DNA of 57,191 nucleotides from an uncultured Oscillospiraceae bacterium (lineage in GTDB: Bacteria > Bacillota > Clostridia > Oscillospirales > Oscillospiraceae): the NCBI GenBank assembly GCA_944385095.1, contig CALWVS010000013.1:1-57191 (forward strand). The letters are read 5' to 3'. The position numbers and the translations under genes are program-made. Position 1 is the first letter of the stretch; every line of letters begins with the position of its first letter. Positions 44,919-54,021 of the stretch are shown here, piece after piece. Below the pieces are notes generated by a model. The model ran no database searches, was not told where the DNA came from, and saw only the letters and a list, made by a program, of their open reading frames with translations.

Positions 44919-44964
44919 GGGTGCTGGTAAAATTTCTGTAAATTCTTTTTCCCATGGCTGCCAC

Positions 44965-44993
44965 TTTACTTTACTCTATCCCTGTGTCATAAT
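44965..44993 (+). promoter_or_regulatory. Promoter of coaBC
   Basis: TTTACT (44965-44970), 17-bp spacer, CATAAT (44988-44993), 43 bp ahead of the coaBC ATG. It diverges from the panT-coaX promoter with their -35 boxes 47 bp apart. Confidence 0.55.
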
Positions 44994-45036
44994 GCCTATA
45001 TATCAAGTCTAATCTGTTAGAAAGGGATTTTCTGTT

Positions 45037-46236
45037 ATGCTTCAAGGAAAAACTGTACTATTGGGTGTCACTGGTGGCATTGCTGCCTACAAGGCAGCTG
45101 CCCTTGCCTCTGCATTGGTCAAACAACACTGTCAAGTGGAGGTGATTATGACAGAACATGCCACCCAATTTATCTCCCCTCTCACATTTGAACAGCTTAC
45201 TGGGCATCGTACTATGGTGGATACATTTGACCGCAACTTCTCCCATCAGGTAGAACATATCTCCCTTGCCCACCGAACCGACCTTGTTCTGATTGCTCCA
45301 GCCACTGCCAACATCTGCGCCAAACTGGCACATGGTTTGGCAGATGATATGCTGACCACCACTGTGCTGGCCTGTAAATGCCCAAAACTCATTGCCCCCG
45401 CGATGAACACCAACATGTATGAAAATCCCATTACACAGGTTAATCTGGACCTTTTGCGCAATTATCAGTGGGAAGTCATTGACCCTGCCAGTGGACGCCT
45501 TGCCTGTGGGGACGTGGGGGCTGGTAAAATGCCAGAGCCAGAACAGCTCCTACAACATATTTTACGTGCTATTGCCCTTCCTCACGACCTTGCCGGAAAG
45601 CAGGTATTGGTGACAGCGGGACCTACTCAAGAATCCCTTGACCCTGTCCGTTATCTGACCAACCATTCCACCGGAAAAATGGGATATGCCATTGCCCGTA
45701 TGGCTATGCTCAGAGGTGCCAAAGTCACTTTAATCTCTGGTCCCACCGCCCTGACCCCACCGCCTTTTGTAGATGTCATTTCTGTTGTCTCTGCTCAGGA
45801 TATGTATGAGGCAGTCACAGCACACTGTGAACAGGCAGATTTTATTTTTAAAGCCGCCGCTGTGGCGGACTATACCCCTGTTGGTTATAGCGATGACAAA
45901 CTGAAAAAGGAAGACAATGACCTGTGTATCCCTCTGAAACGGACTCAGGATATTTTACAATATTTAGGGGTACATAAGCGAGAGGGGCAAATCATCTGTG
46001 GATTCTCTATGGAGACGCGAGATATGCTGGAAAACAGCCGCTCCAAGCTGAAAAAGAAAAAGGTAGATATGATTTGTGCCAACAACTTAAAGGTAGCTGG
46101 TGCTGGTTTTGGTGTGGATACCAATGTGATTACCATTATCACAGCCAACCACTCACAGGAACTTCCACTTTTGTCAAAAGAAGAAGCTGCAAATTGCATT
46201 CTGGATGCCGCCATTGCACAGACCGCAGCCCAATAG
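45037..46236 (+). CDS. coaBC: Bifunctional phosphopantothenoylcysteine decarboxylase/phosphopantothenate-cysteine ligase CoaBC
   Basis: 399 residues. The N-terminal FMN-binding CoaC half (about 1-185): LLGVTGGIAAYKAAALAS, the catalytic His in FDRNFSHQVEHISLAH, PAMNTNMYENP and RLACGDVGAGKMPEP. The C-terminal CoaB half: VLVTAGPTQESLDPVRYLTNHSTGKMGYA (CTP ligase signature) and KAAAVADYTP with KLKK. It makes 4'-phosphopantetheine from phosphopantothenate and cysteine. GAAAGGGA upstream. Confidence 0.96.
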   Translation: MLQGKTVLLGVTGGIAAYKAAALASALVKQHCQVEVIMTEHATQFISPLTFEQLTGHRTMVDTFDRNFSHQVEHISLAHRTDLVLIAPATANICAKLAHGLADDMLTTTVLACKCPKLIAPAMNTNMYENPITQVNLDLLRNYQWEVIDPASGRLACGDVGAGKMPEPEQLLQHILRAIALPHDLAGKQVLVTAGPTQESLDPVRYLTNHSTGKMGYAIARMAMLRGAKVTLISGPTALTPPPFVDVISVVSAQDMYEAVTAHCEQADFIFKAAAVADYTPVGYSDDKLKKEDNDLCIPLKRTQDILQYLGVHKREGQIICGFSMETRDMLENSRSKLKKKKVDMICANNLKVAGAGFGVDTNVITIITANHSQELPLLSKEEAANCILDAAIAQTAAQ

Positions 46237-46250
46237 GGCTGTGGTCTTTT
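46217..46250 (+). terminator. Terminator of coaBC
   Basis: AGACCGCAGCCC (from 46218) pairs with GGGCTGTGGTCT across the loop AATA, then TTTTTG. The stem overlaps the last codons and stop of coaBC. Confidence 0.85.
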
Positions 46251-46383
46251 TGTGCAGTTTCACAATACATGAAGTTTTATTTTCTCCTATTTTTTCTTGC
46301 TACAAATGGAGAATTATACAATTTTTTGTCGTTAATTTTTCGTTTTTCATTTCTTTCGCTGTGTTAAGATACTGTTAAAATTG

Positions 46384-46412
46384 TTGTTTTAGACGAATAA
46401 ATTCAGTATCAT
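46384..46412 (+). promoter_or_regulatory. Candidate promoter for the activase gene
   Basis: TTGTTT (46384-46389), 17-bp spacer, TATCAT (46407-46412), 51 bp before the ATG at 46464. Confidence 0.4.
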
Positions 46413-46463
46413 AGTGAATAGCATGGATTGACATGAAGTATGTAATTTAAAGGCGGTTTCAGA

Positions 46464-49397
46464 ATGAGTCTGCGTGTTGGTATTGATATTGGCTCTACCA
46501 CAGTCAAGGTGGTAGTCATTGATGAACAAAATAAACTCCTGTTTCGGTCCTATGAGCGTCATTTCTCCAAAACGAGAGAGCGTACCTGTGAGACACTGCA
46601 CTCCATAGCTTCCATGCTTTCTGGCAAGGATATTAAATTGGTCATTACTGGTTCTGCTGGTTTAGGTGTGGCAAATTCCTCTGGTGTGGACTTTGTGCAG
46701 GAGGTCTATGCCACTGCGGCCGCAGTGACCACCTACATCCCAGATACTGATGCAGTCATTGAGCTGGGTGGTGAGGATGCCAAAATTATCTTCTTTGGTG
46801 GGGCATTAGAGGAACGAATGAATGGCTCCTGTGCAGGTGGTACTGGTGCGTTCATTGATCAGATGGCAACCCTGATGAATGTAACCGTACCGGAATTGGA
46901 TGCCCTTTCTTTGAAACACGAAAAAATTTACCCCATCGCCTCCCGTTGTGGAGTGTTTGCCAAAACTGATATCCAACCCATTTTGAATCAAGGTGGGCGG
47001 AAGGAAGATGTGGCTGCCTCTATTTTTCAGGCAGTGGTGGACCAAACGGTTGCTGGTCTGACACAGGGTCGTGAACTGAAAGGAAAGATTGTTTTTCTGG
47101 GCGGTCCCCTTCACTTCTTGCAGGGTCTGCGTGCTCGATTTGTGGAGACACTGAAGCTGGACAGTGACCATGCCATTTTCCCCGAGGATGGGGATTGTTT
47201 TGCAGCCCTTGGTGCTGCCCTGTGTGCCACTGACTATGAACCAAAACCATTTGACGCTGTTTTGAAAAAACTGGAGGAGAGTGTAGACAACACCACCTTG
47301 GTGGACACCATGCCTCCCCTCTTTCAATCTGAGGCAGACTATACCGCATTCCAGCAGCGGCACAGTGCAAACCATCCCCCTGAGTTGGATATCCATACCT
47401 ATCAGGGTGATGCCTGGCTTGGCATTGATGCCGGTTCTACCACTACAAAACTGGCTCTCATTGACAAAGATGGTGGACTACTTTATACCTACTACCACTC
47501 CAATCTGGGCAACCCTGTTGCCATTGTATTGGAACAACTACGCCATATCTATGAACTGTGTGCAGACCGCATTACCATCAAAGGCGTTGCCGTCACCGGT
47601 TATGGTGAGGAACTGATTCTCAACGCCTTCTCCTGTGATTTGGGACTGGTAGAAACTGTGGCACACTACAAAGCAGCTGCCCATTTCAATCCCAATGTAG
47701 ATTTTATCATTGACATTGGTGGACAGGACATGAAATGCTTTAAAATCCGCAACGGTGCAGTGGACTCCATCATGCTCAATGAGGCTTGTTCTTCCGGCTG
47801 TGGTTCTTTCATTGAGACCTTTGCCAAGGCTCTGGGTTATACCATTGCTGACTTTGCAAAACTGGGATTGTTTGCAAAGCATCCTGTGAATTTGGGCAGT
47901 CGATGCACTGTCTTTATGAACTCCAGTGTCAAGCAGGCACAAAAAGATGGTGCCAGTGTGGAAGATATTTCTGCTGGTCTCTCCATTTCCATTGTAAAAA
48001 ATGCCATCTACAAGGTAATTCGTGCTGCCTCTGCGGACGATTTGGGCAAAGAGATTGTCGTACAGGGTGGCACATTCCACAATGATGCTGTGCTGCGTGC
48101 CTTTGAACAGGAACTGGGACGCAATGTGACAAGACCCACCATCTCCGGTATCATGGGTGCATTTGGTGCTGCACTGGCTGCCCGTGATTTACATTTAGAG
48201 AAAAGTTCCGTACTCACTGCATCTGACCTTCAAACATTCCAGCACACTGCCAAACCTGCCACCTGTGGTCTGTGTACCAACCACTGTTCTTTGACCGTGA
48301 ACTCCTTTGATGGTGGTCGCCGCTTTATCTCTGGCAATCGCTGTTCCCGTCCTCTGGGTAAGGAACCCTCCAGACAGCCAGATTTGATGCGCTATAAGTA
48401 TGATACCTTGCGAAAGCTCCATGGCAAGGGAACTGGGACTGGTGCAAGAGGCAGAATTGGAATTCCCTTTGGTCTTAACATGTATGAGAATCTGCCCTTC
48501 TGGTATGAGCTGTTTACCCATCTCAACTTCGAGATTGTACTCTCTCCAGAATCTTCCCGTAAACTATACCTGAAGGGGCAGCGCACCATCCCATCAGATA
48601 CCGTCTGTTACCCTGCAAAGCTGCTCCACGGTCATGTAGAGGCACTGGTTGAGGATGGTGTAGATTGCATTTTCTATCCCTGCATGCCATATAATTTTGA
48701 TGAAGGGGTCAGTGATAACCACTATAACTGCCCTGTTGTGGCCTACTATCCAGAACTGTTGTCTGCCAATGTACCAAACTTAAAGAAAACCCGTTTTCTA
48801 TACCCCTATTTTGGACTACACCGTCCAAAGGATTTTGAAAAACACGCTTCCAAGTGGTTTTTGGAGGAATTTGGGGTGCCAAAGCGTGAAACGGTACAGG
48901 CTGTACGTGCTGCCTATCAGGCTTATGACAGTTATAAAGAAAATCTGCGCACTGTGGGATGGGACTATATCACCAAAGCCCGTGAAGAAGGAAAACCCAT
49001 CCTTGTAGTGGCTGGTCGTCCCTATCATATGGACCCAGAAATCAACCACGGTATCAATGATTTGATTACCTCTTTTGGTTTTGTTCTGGTAACAGAGGAT
49101 GCAGTGGCACATTTGGAGGGCAAAGCACCCAGACATGTGCTCAACCAGTGGACTTACCACGCCCGTATGTACAACGCCGCCCGCTATGTCTGCTCCCAGC
49201 CAGATATGGAGCTGATTCAACTAGTCTCCTTTGGCTGTGGCATTGATGCCATTACTGGAGATGAGATGCGCTCTATTTTGGAGGAAGGCGGCAAGCTATA
49301 TACCCAGCTTAAAATTGATGATATCAGCAATCTGGGGGCTGTTACCATTCGTATTCGCTCCCTGATGGCTGCCATTGAGGCCCGTAAAACCCAGTAA
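46464..49397 (+). CDS. Acyl-CoA dehydratase activase-related protein (tandem BcrD/HgdC ATPases plus DUF2229)
   Basis: 977 residues. Two ASKHA ATPase units: the first starts RVGIDIGSTTVKVVVID and holds the iron-sulfur Cys in SCAGGTGAFID. The second starts WLGIDAGSTTTKLALID (about 317), with EACSSGCGSFIETFA. Each has a Cys for the bridging 4Fe-4S cluster of HgdC-like homodimers. Then a Cys-rich link (CGLCTNHCSLTV) and a DUF2229-like C-terminal part (FGLNMYENLPFWYELF, CYPAKLLHGHVE, ..YPCMP). These large fusions are widespread in anaerobes, and the substrate is unknown. They may drive ATP-dependent low-potential electron transfer to the partner encoded at 49449. Confidence 0.85.
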   Translation: MSLRVGIDIGSTTVKVVVIDEQNKLLFRSYERHFSKTRERTCETLHSIASMLSGKDIKLVITGSAGLGVANSSGVDFVQEVYATAAAVTTYIPDTDAVIELGGEDAKIIFFGGALEERMNGSCAGGTGAFIDQMATLMNVTVPELDALSLKHEKIYPIASRCGVFAKTDIQPILNQGGRKEDVAASIFQAVVDQTVAGLTQGRELKGKIVFLGGPLHFLQGLRARFVETLKLDSDHAIFPEDGDCFAALGAALCATDYEPKPFDAVLKKLEESVDNTTLVDTMPPLFQSEADYTAFQQRHSANHPPELDIHTYQGDAWLGIDAGSTTTKLALIDKDGGLLYTYYHSNLGNPVAIVLEQLRHIYELCADRITIKGVAVTGYGEELILNAFSCDLGLVETVAHYKAAAHFNPNVDFIIDIGGQDMKCFKIRNGAVDSIMLNEACSSGCGSFIETFAKALGYTIADFAKLGLFAKHPVNLGSRCTVFMNSSVKQAQKDGASVEDISAGLSISIVKNAIYKVIRAASADDLGKEIVVQGGTFHNDAVLRAFEQELGRNVTRPTISGIMGAFGAALAARDLHLEKSSVLTASDLQTFQHTAKPATCGLCTNHCSLTVNSFDGGRRFISGNRCSRPLGKEPSRQPDLMRYKYDTLRKLHGKGTGTGARGRIGIPFGLNMYENLPFWYELFTHLNFEIVLSPESSRKLYLKGQRTIPSDTVCYPAKLLHGHVEALVEDGVDCIFYPCMPYNFDEGVSDNHYNCPVVAYYPELLSANVPNLKKTRFLYPYFGLHRPKDFEKHASKWFLEEFGVPKRETVQAVRAAYQAYDSYKENLRTVGWDYITKAREEGKPILVVAGRPYHMDPEINHGINDLITSFGFVLVTEDAVAHLEGKAPRHVLNQWTYHARMYNAARYVCSQPDMELIQLVSFGCGIDAITGDEMRSILEEGGKLYTQLKIDDISNLGAVTIRIRSLMAAIEARKTQ

Positions 49398-49448
49398 ATA
49401 TGTGTGATTGCGGTTTTGACCGCATAAATTGGAAAGGAACATGGAGTT

Positions 49449-50783
49449 ATGGCTAAACTGGTATACGATGAAACCGGTCGTCTTTTATTTACCAAAGAGA
49501 TGAAGGAGGAGTACACCCTTCTCATGCCCCAGATGTTGCCCGTCCACTTCGGTATGCTTCAAAAACTACTGCAAAACGACGGCTATCGGGTAGAGATGCT
49601 CACCACAAACCACCGTGGTATTGTGGATGAAGGTCTAAAGTATGTTCACAATGATACTTGCTATCCTGCCCTGCTGGTCATTGGACAGCTCATTGATGCA
49701 GTCAAGCATGGTGGCTATGACCCCCACAAGGTTGGATTATTGATTACACAGACCGGCGGTGGCTGTCGTGCCTCCAACTACATCCATCTGTTGCGTAAGG
49801 CTCTGGAAAAGGCTGGCATGGACTATATTCCTGTTGTCTCTGTTAATCTGTCCGGTCTTGAGAAAAACCCCGGATTTTCTCTGTCTCTCCCCTTTGTTCG
49901 CAAGGCAATTTATGCCATGATGTATGGTGATTTGATTGTGAATGTTGCCAATCAGGTTCGCCCCTATGAGGTGGAATCTGGTGCTACTGATGCCATGATT
50001 GAGGCATGGAGCCATCAACTAGTCTCTGGCTTTGAACAGGGAAAGGGAATGTCCCGGAAGCAGATGCGCCATATTTTCCGTGAAATCTGTCGGGATTTCG
50101 CCTCTATCCCTGTGGCTGGCGAGCCTAAAATCCGTGTGGGCATTGTAGGAGAAATTTATGTGAAATTTGCTCCCCTTGGCAACAACAATTTGGAGGCATT
50201 TTTATTGAATGAAGGTGTGGAACCAGTGGTTCCCGGTCTCACCGACTTTATCATTTTCAAAATTTTCAACCGTGTGACAGATGTGGAACTGTATGGCGGA
50301 AAGTGGATGAAAAAGGCAGCTTGTCAGGTATTTATGCACTACATAGAAGGCTGTCAGAAGGATATGATTGAGGCATTAAAGGACTCCAACCGATTCCGTG
50401 CCCCAGGTACCTTCCAGGACCTGCGTAAACTGGTACATGGCTATCTGGGTGAGGGCAACAAAATGGGAGAAGGCTGGTTGCTGACCGCTGAAATGCTGGA
50501 ACTCATTCACTCTGGAACTGAAAATATCGTCTGTACACAGCCCTTTGGCTGTCTGCCTAACCATATTGTGGGTAAGGGTATGATTCGCAAGTTGAAAGAT
50601 GAATATCCCAAAAGTAATATTGTAGCCATTGACTACGACCCAGGTGCTACAAAGATTAACCAGGAGAACCGCATCAAATTGATGCTTGCCAATGCAAAAG
50701 GGCTGTCCCATCAGGAAACTACCACATCTCGTGAGACACAGCCCGAATTTGTCTCTCAAAAGCTGGCACATGCTCACAGCTAA
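49449..50783 (+). CDS. 2-hydroxyacyl-CoA dehydratase (HgdB/DUF2229)-like protein, partner of the activase
   Basis: 444 residues. NDTCYPALLVIGQLI, TQTGGGCRASNY and QPFGCLPNHIVGKG supply conserved Cys that can hold a 4Fe-4S or double-cubane cluster. Overall it resembles the HgdB-type fold of dehydratases and of double-cubane cluster proteins (family known, specific reaction not). AAAGGA upstream. It lies 51 bp after the activase-fusion gene, ahead of the terminator at 50787-50825. Confidence 0.85.
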   Translation: MAKLVYDETGRLLFTKEMKEEYTLLMPQMLPVHFGMLQKLLQNDGYRVEMLTTNHRGIVDEGLKYVHNDTCYPALLVIGQLIDAVKHGGYDPHKVGLLITQTGGGCRASNYIHLLRKALEKAGMDYIPVVSVNLSGLEKNPGFSLSLPFVRKAIYAMMYGDLIVNVANQVRPYEVESGATDAMIEAWSHQLVSGFEQGKGMSRKQMRHIFREICRDFASIPVAGEPKIRVGIVGEIYVKFAPLGNNNLEAFLLNEGVEPVVPGLTDFIIFKIFNRVTDVELYGGKWMKKAACQVFMHYIEGCQKDMIEALKDSNRFRAPGTFQDLRKLVHGYLGEGNKMGEGWLLTAEMLELIHSGTENIVCTQPFGCLPNHIVGKGMIRKLKDEYPKSNIVAIDYDPGATKINQENRIKLMLANAKGLSHQETTTSRETQPEFVSQKLAHAHS

Positions 50784-50786
50784 CAA

Positions 50787-50825
50787 CCATCGCCTCTATT
50801 GTAAGAATAGGGGCGATTTTTCTTG
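50787..50825 (+). terminator. Terminator after the activase/dehydratase pair
   Basis: ATCGCCTCTATT pairs with AATAGGGGCGAT across a short loop, followed by TTTTCTTG. It lies just before the ruvX promoter. Confidence 0.8.
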
Positions 50826-50851
50826 TCATCTATTAGAATTTCTTGTATAGT
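50823..50851 (+). promoter_or_regulatory. Promoter of ruvX
   Basis: TTGTCA (50823-50828), 17-bp spacer, TATAGT (50846-50851), 28 bp before the ATG. Confidence 0.65.
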
Positions 50852-50879
50852 AGGGATACAAGGAAGGAGGCGTAATTGT

Positions 50880-51302
50880 ATGCGTATTATGGCAGTTGAC
50901 TATGGAGATGCCCACACCGGTGTGGCACTCTCTGACCCCACTGGTTTTCTTGCTGGTACAACAACCACCATACACAGCAGAAAAACAGAGGTAGTTTTGG
51001 AGGAACTTTCTAAACTGGTTCAAGAGTATCAAGTAGAAGAACTTGTGATGGGCTTTCCTAAAAATATGGACGGCACAGAGGGACCTAGAGCGGAACTGTA
51101 CCGTGCTTTTGCAGAGCAGCTCTCTCAGGCAACTGGTCTGACCCCTATTTTATGGGATGAACGCCGCACCACTGTGGATGCCCACCGTATTTTATTTGAT
51201 GCTGGAAAAAATGCAAAAAAGCGAAAAAAAACAGTGGATGCAGTGGCAGCATCTCTTATTTTGGAAAATTATTTGGATTTTAAGAGATTACAATCTCATT
51301 AA
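50880..51302 (+). CDS. ruvX: Putative Holliday junction resolvase RuvX (YqgF)
   Basis: 140 residues, start ATG 50880 with AAGGAGG. RNase H-like motifs: RIMAVDYGDAHTGVALSD (first Asp), ELVMGFPKNMDGTEGPRAE, WDERRTTVDAHRIL (Glu) and VDAVAASLILENYL (last Asp). The family acts on rRNA 5' ends (pre-16S processing) and is also called a Holliday junction resolvase. It may be the first gene of a group with the EFR1 gene 24 bp downstream. Confidence 0.95.
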   Translation: MRIMAVDYGDAHTGVALSDPTGFLAGTTTTIHSRKTEVVLEELSKLVQEYQVEELVMGFPKNMDGTEGPRAELYRAFAEQLSQATGLTPILWDERRTTVDAHRILFDAGKNAKKRKKTVDAVAASLILENYLDFKRLQSH

Positions 51303-51326
51303 ACTTTATGTGGGGAGGAATTTTCA

Positions 51327-52160
51327 ATGAACATCAAAACAGTATGGACCGTGTATTTCAGTGGTACAGGTACCACCAAAAAAGTGGTGTCCACCATGGG
51401 AACCGCACTTTCTGAACAACTGGGAGTGCCTCTGAAAGAGTATTGTTTCAATCTGCCCAAAGCCCGTGAGCAGGCACTTTCCTTTACCTCAGAAGATTTG
51501 GTGATTGTGGGTACCCCTGTCTATGCCGGTCGTGTGCCCAATCTGCTGTTGCCCTACATTCGGGATATGCTCTCTGGCAACCAGACCCCAGCAATCCCTG
51601 TGGTTCTGTATGGCAACCGCAACTATGATGACGGTTTGATTGAACTGAGAAATGTGTTGGCAGAACATGGATTCTGCCCCATTGGTGCCGCTGCCATTGT
51701 AGGAGAACACTCCTTCTCCCGTATTCTGGGTGCAGGTCGTCCCGACCAGGAGGACATGGCAGAGGTACAAAAACTCATTGATGGTGTGCTGTCCAAACTC
51801 AACACTATGGAAACAGTACCAGGTGAACCTGTTTCTGTCACAGGCTGTGACCCCATTCGACCCTACTACACTCCCCGTGACCGCCACGGCGAACCCATCA
51901 AAGATTTTCTGAAAGCCAAACCTGTTACCAATCCAGATACCTGTGTATCCTGTGGTCTGTGTGCAAAACTGTGCCCAATGGGTTCCATTGACCCACAAAA
52001 TGTATCGGACGTTATTGGAAAATGTATTAAGTGTTGTGCCTGTGTTAAGAACTGCCCCAAGGGTGCTAAATATTTTGACCATGAGGGTTACTTATATCAC
52101 CAACATGAATTGGAGGAGCAATACAGTTCTCGCCGTGCTCCCAGTGAGATTTTTCTGTAA
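51327..52160 (+). CDS. EFR1-family ferrodoxin (flavodoxin-like domain plus two 4Fe-4S clusters)
   Basis: 277 residues. N-terminal flavodoxin-like half (VYFSGTGTTKKVVSTMG, the FMN loop, and GTPVYAGRVPN) and C-terminal ferredoxin with two clusters: CVSCGLCAKLCP and CIKCCACVKNCP. The combination defines EFR1 (EF-hand-free) ferrodoxins of anaerobes, used as low-potential electron carriers. GGGGAGGA upstream, 24 bp after ruvX, 15 bp before the aldolase. Confidence 0.92.
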   Translation: MNIKTVWTVYFSGTGTTKKVVSTMGTALSEQLGVPLKEYCFNLPKAREQALSFTSEDLVIVGTPVYAGRVPNLLLPYIRDMLSGNQTPAIPVVLYGNRNYDDGLIELRNVLAEHGFCPIGAAAIVGEHSFSRILGAGRPDQEDMAEVQKLIDGVLSKLNTMETVPGEPVSVTGCDPIRPYYTPRDRHGEPIKDFLKAKPVTNPDTCVSCGLCAKLCPMGSIDPQNVSDVIGKCIKCCACVKNCPKGAKYFDHEGYLYHQHELEEQYSSRRAPSEIFL

Positions 52161-52175
52161 GGGTGGTCATGTTGA

Positions 52176-52856
52176 ATGAACGCTCTCCGTTCTCTCTGCT
52201 GTGAAATCTGTCACCAACTCTATCAACGTGGCTATGTGGTGGGTCATGATGGCAATGTATCTGTGAAAGTGGATTCTAACCGGCTTTTGATTACACCATC
52301 TGGAGTCAGCAAAGGGCGTATCTCTCCAGATATGCTCGTCCTCTGTGATTTAGATGGAACCATATTGGAAGGAGACCGCTACCCATCCTCCGAAATTGCC
52401 ATGCACCTGCTTGTCTATCAGGAACGACCTGAAATACAGGCGGTTGTCCATGCCCATCCCCCTGTCTCCACTGCATTTGCCATTGCAGGTCATCCCCTAT
52501 CTGAACCATATCTGACAGAAACCATCAGTGGTTTAGGAGAAATTCCTGTGGCTCCATTTGCTATGCCCTCTACACAGGAAGTACCAGACAGCATTCAGCC
52601 CTATGTCCAAACCCATCAGGCTGTCCTTCTGGCAAACCATGGAGTCCTCACTTGGGGAACCGATTTATATGCTGCCTTTGATGCACTGGAAACAGTAGAA
52701 CAGACTGCAAAAATCTTTTTGGCTGTCCATCAGTTGGGCGGTGGTATTCCTCTATCCCCTCAGCAAGTAGCTGCTTTGAAAGAACTGAATGGGCACTACC
52801 AAACATTAGCAGGTAAACGAACCCACAAGGAGGAATCTTTCAATGGAAGCCTTTGA
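52176..52856 (+). CDS. Class II aldolase (probable 5-deoxyribulose/5-methylthioribulose phosphate aldolase)
   Basis: 226 residues of the adducin/aldolase II fold. Zn ligands: [10 protein letters not shown] and [11 protein letters not shown]. Catalytic Glu in PSSEIAMH and GHDGNVSV at the phosphate end. It overlaps mtnA by 14 bp. A class II aldolase beside MtnA is the DHAP-shunt arrangement, splitting 5-deoxyribulose 1-P (or 5-methylthioribulose 1-P) to DHAP and acetaldehyde (or methylthioacetaldehyde). A fuculose-1-phosphate aldolase cannot be excluded by sequence. The proximity to bioB (a 5'-deoxyadenosine producer) supports the shunt. Confidence 0.85.
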   Translation: MNALRSLCCEICHQLYQRGYVVGHDGNVSVKVDSNRLLITPSGVSKGRISPDMLVLCDLDGTILEGDRYPSSEIAMHLLVYQERPEIQAVVHAHPPVSTAFAIAGHPLSEPYLTETISGLGEIPVAPFAMPSTQEVPDSIQPYVQTHQAVLLANHGVLTWGTDLYAAFDALETVEQTAKIFLAVHQLGGGIPLSPQQVAALKELNGHYQTLAGKRTHKEESFNGSL

Positions 52857-53889
52857 GGCACTTTCCCTTGGTGCAGACCACCTCAGCATTACCATTTTAG
52901 ACCAGTCTCAGCTCCCCAATCGTATGGTGTATCATACCGCCACCACATTGGAGGAAATGACAGAGGCGATTCACAGCCTCCGTGTTCGTGGTGCACCTGC
53001 CATTGGTATCTATGCTGGGTACTGTGTGTATGTGCTTGCACAACAACTCTCCCAGACCTGTCAGGATATCAATACCATACAGAAACAACTCATCCATATG
53101 GGTGAAGTGCTGATTGCAGCAAGACCTACTGCCGTTAATCTTCCTTGGGCAGTAAAACGGATGCTGCAAAAAGCCTCTGTCTGTACTTCTGTCCCCCACC
53201 TTTTATCCTGTCTTGGTGAGGAATGTGTTGCCATTCATCGAGAGGATATGGAGATGTGTCTGAAAATTTCAGAATATGGGCTATCCCTCTTAAAAGAGGG
53301 AGACGGCGTTTTGACGCATTGTAACGCAGGTCCCCTTGCCACTTCCCGTTATGGCACTGGACAGGGACCCTTTCATTTGGCTGCGGAACGTGGGTTTCCT
53401 CTCCATGTCTATGCGGACGAGACACGCCCTTTGCTTCAGGGTGCCCGTCTGACTGCGTGGGAATTGAAGCGGGCTGGTGTGGATGTCACTCTGATTTGTG
53501 ACAACATGGCATCTATGGTCATGAAAGAGGGTCGTATTCAGGCATGTTTTGTAGGCTGTGACCGTGTGGCAGCCAATGGCGATGTGGCAAACAAAATTGG
53601 AACCAGTGGTGTTGCCATTCTGGCCAAACATTATGGCATCCCTTTTTATGTGCTTGGTCCCACTTCTACCATTGATTTATCCTGCACAGATGGAGCACAC
53701 ATCCCCATTGAACTGCGTGACCCAGAAGAAATCCGCAGTCTGTGGTATCAGGAACCTATGGCTCCACAAGATGTACCCTGTCTGAATCCCGCCTTTGATG
53801 TCACAGACCACAGTCTGATTACTGCCATTATCACAGAAAAAGGAATTTGTAGACCTCCCTTTACCCAATCACTGGCATCTCTCTTTTGA
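52843..53889 (+). CDS. mtnA: S-methyl-5-thioribose-1-phosphate isomerase MtnA
   Basis: 348 residues of the eIF2B-like fold. Substrate loop RVRGAPAIG, catalytic Cys in [17 protein letters not shown] and Asp in [30 protein letters not shown]. It isomerises MTR-1-P (and, in shunt organisms, 5-deoxyribose 1-P) to the ribulose form, which the aldolase upstream then cleaves. AAGGAGG sits inside the aldolase gene. It is closed by the terminator at 53899-53935. Confidence 0.95.
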   Translation: MEAFEALSLGADHLSITILDQSQLPNRMVYHTATTLEEMTEAIHSLRVRGAPAIGIYAGYCVYVLAQQLSQTCQDINTIQKQLIHMGEVLIAARPTAVNLPWAVKRMLQKASVCTSVPHLLSCLGEECVAIHREDMEMCLKISEYGLSLLKEGDGVLTHCNAGPLATSRYGTGQGPFHLAAERGFPLHVYADETRPLLQGARLTAWELKRAGVDVTLICDNMASMVMKEGRIQACFVGCDRVAANGDVANKIGTSGVAILAKHYGIPFYVLGPTSTIDLSCTDGAHIPIELRDPEEIRSLWYQEPMAPQDVPCLNPAFDVTDHSLITAIITEKGICRPPFTQSLASLF

Positions 53890-53898
53890 TGTAAAAAC

Positions 53899-53935
53899 CG
53901 TGGACAGCTTATCTATGGGCTGTCCACGATTTTTG
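53899..53935 (+). terminator. Terminator of the ruvX/aldolase/mtnA transcript
   Basis: CGTGGACAGC (53899-53908) pairs with GCTGTCCACG across a 10-nt loop, followed by ATTTTTG. Confidence 0.85.
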
Positions 53936-54005
53936 TAAACCATAATTCTTATTGGTTGACAAATACATAACATTATTGTATACTATCATAGAATAAAGGT
54001 TTACA
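53933..54005 (+). promoter_or_regulatory. bioBY promoter with candidate BirA operator half-sites
   Basis: Promoter: TTGACA (53957-53962), 17-bp spacer, TATACT (53980-53985). Left half TTGTAAACC (53933-53941) and GGTTGACAA (53954-53962) frame 12 bp and overlap the -35. A second perfect right half GGTTTACAA lies at 53997-54005, 13 bp after a weaker TTGTATACT (53975-53983). These are BirA consensus halves, but the spacers are shorter than the usual 14-16 bp. Biotin-dependent repression of bioB-bioY is likely but not proven. Confidence 0.6.
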
Positions 54006-54021
54006 AAATGGAGGGGATTGT

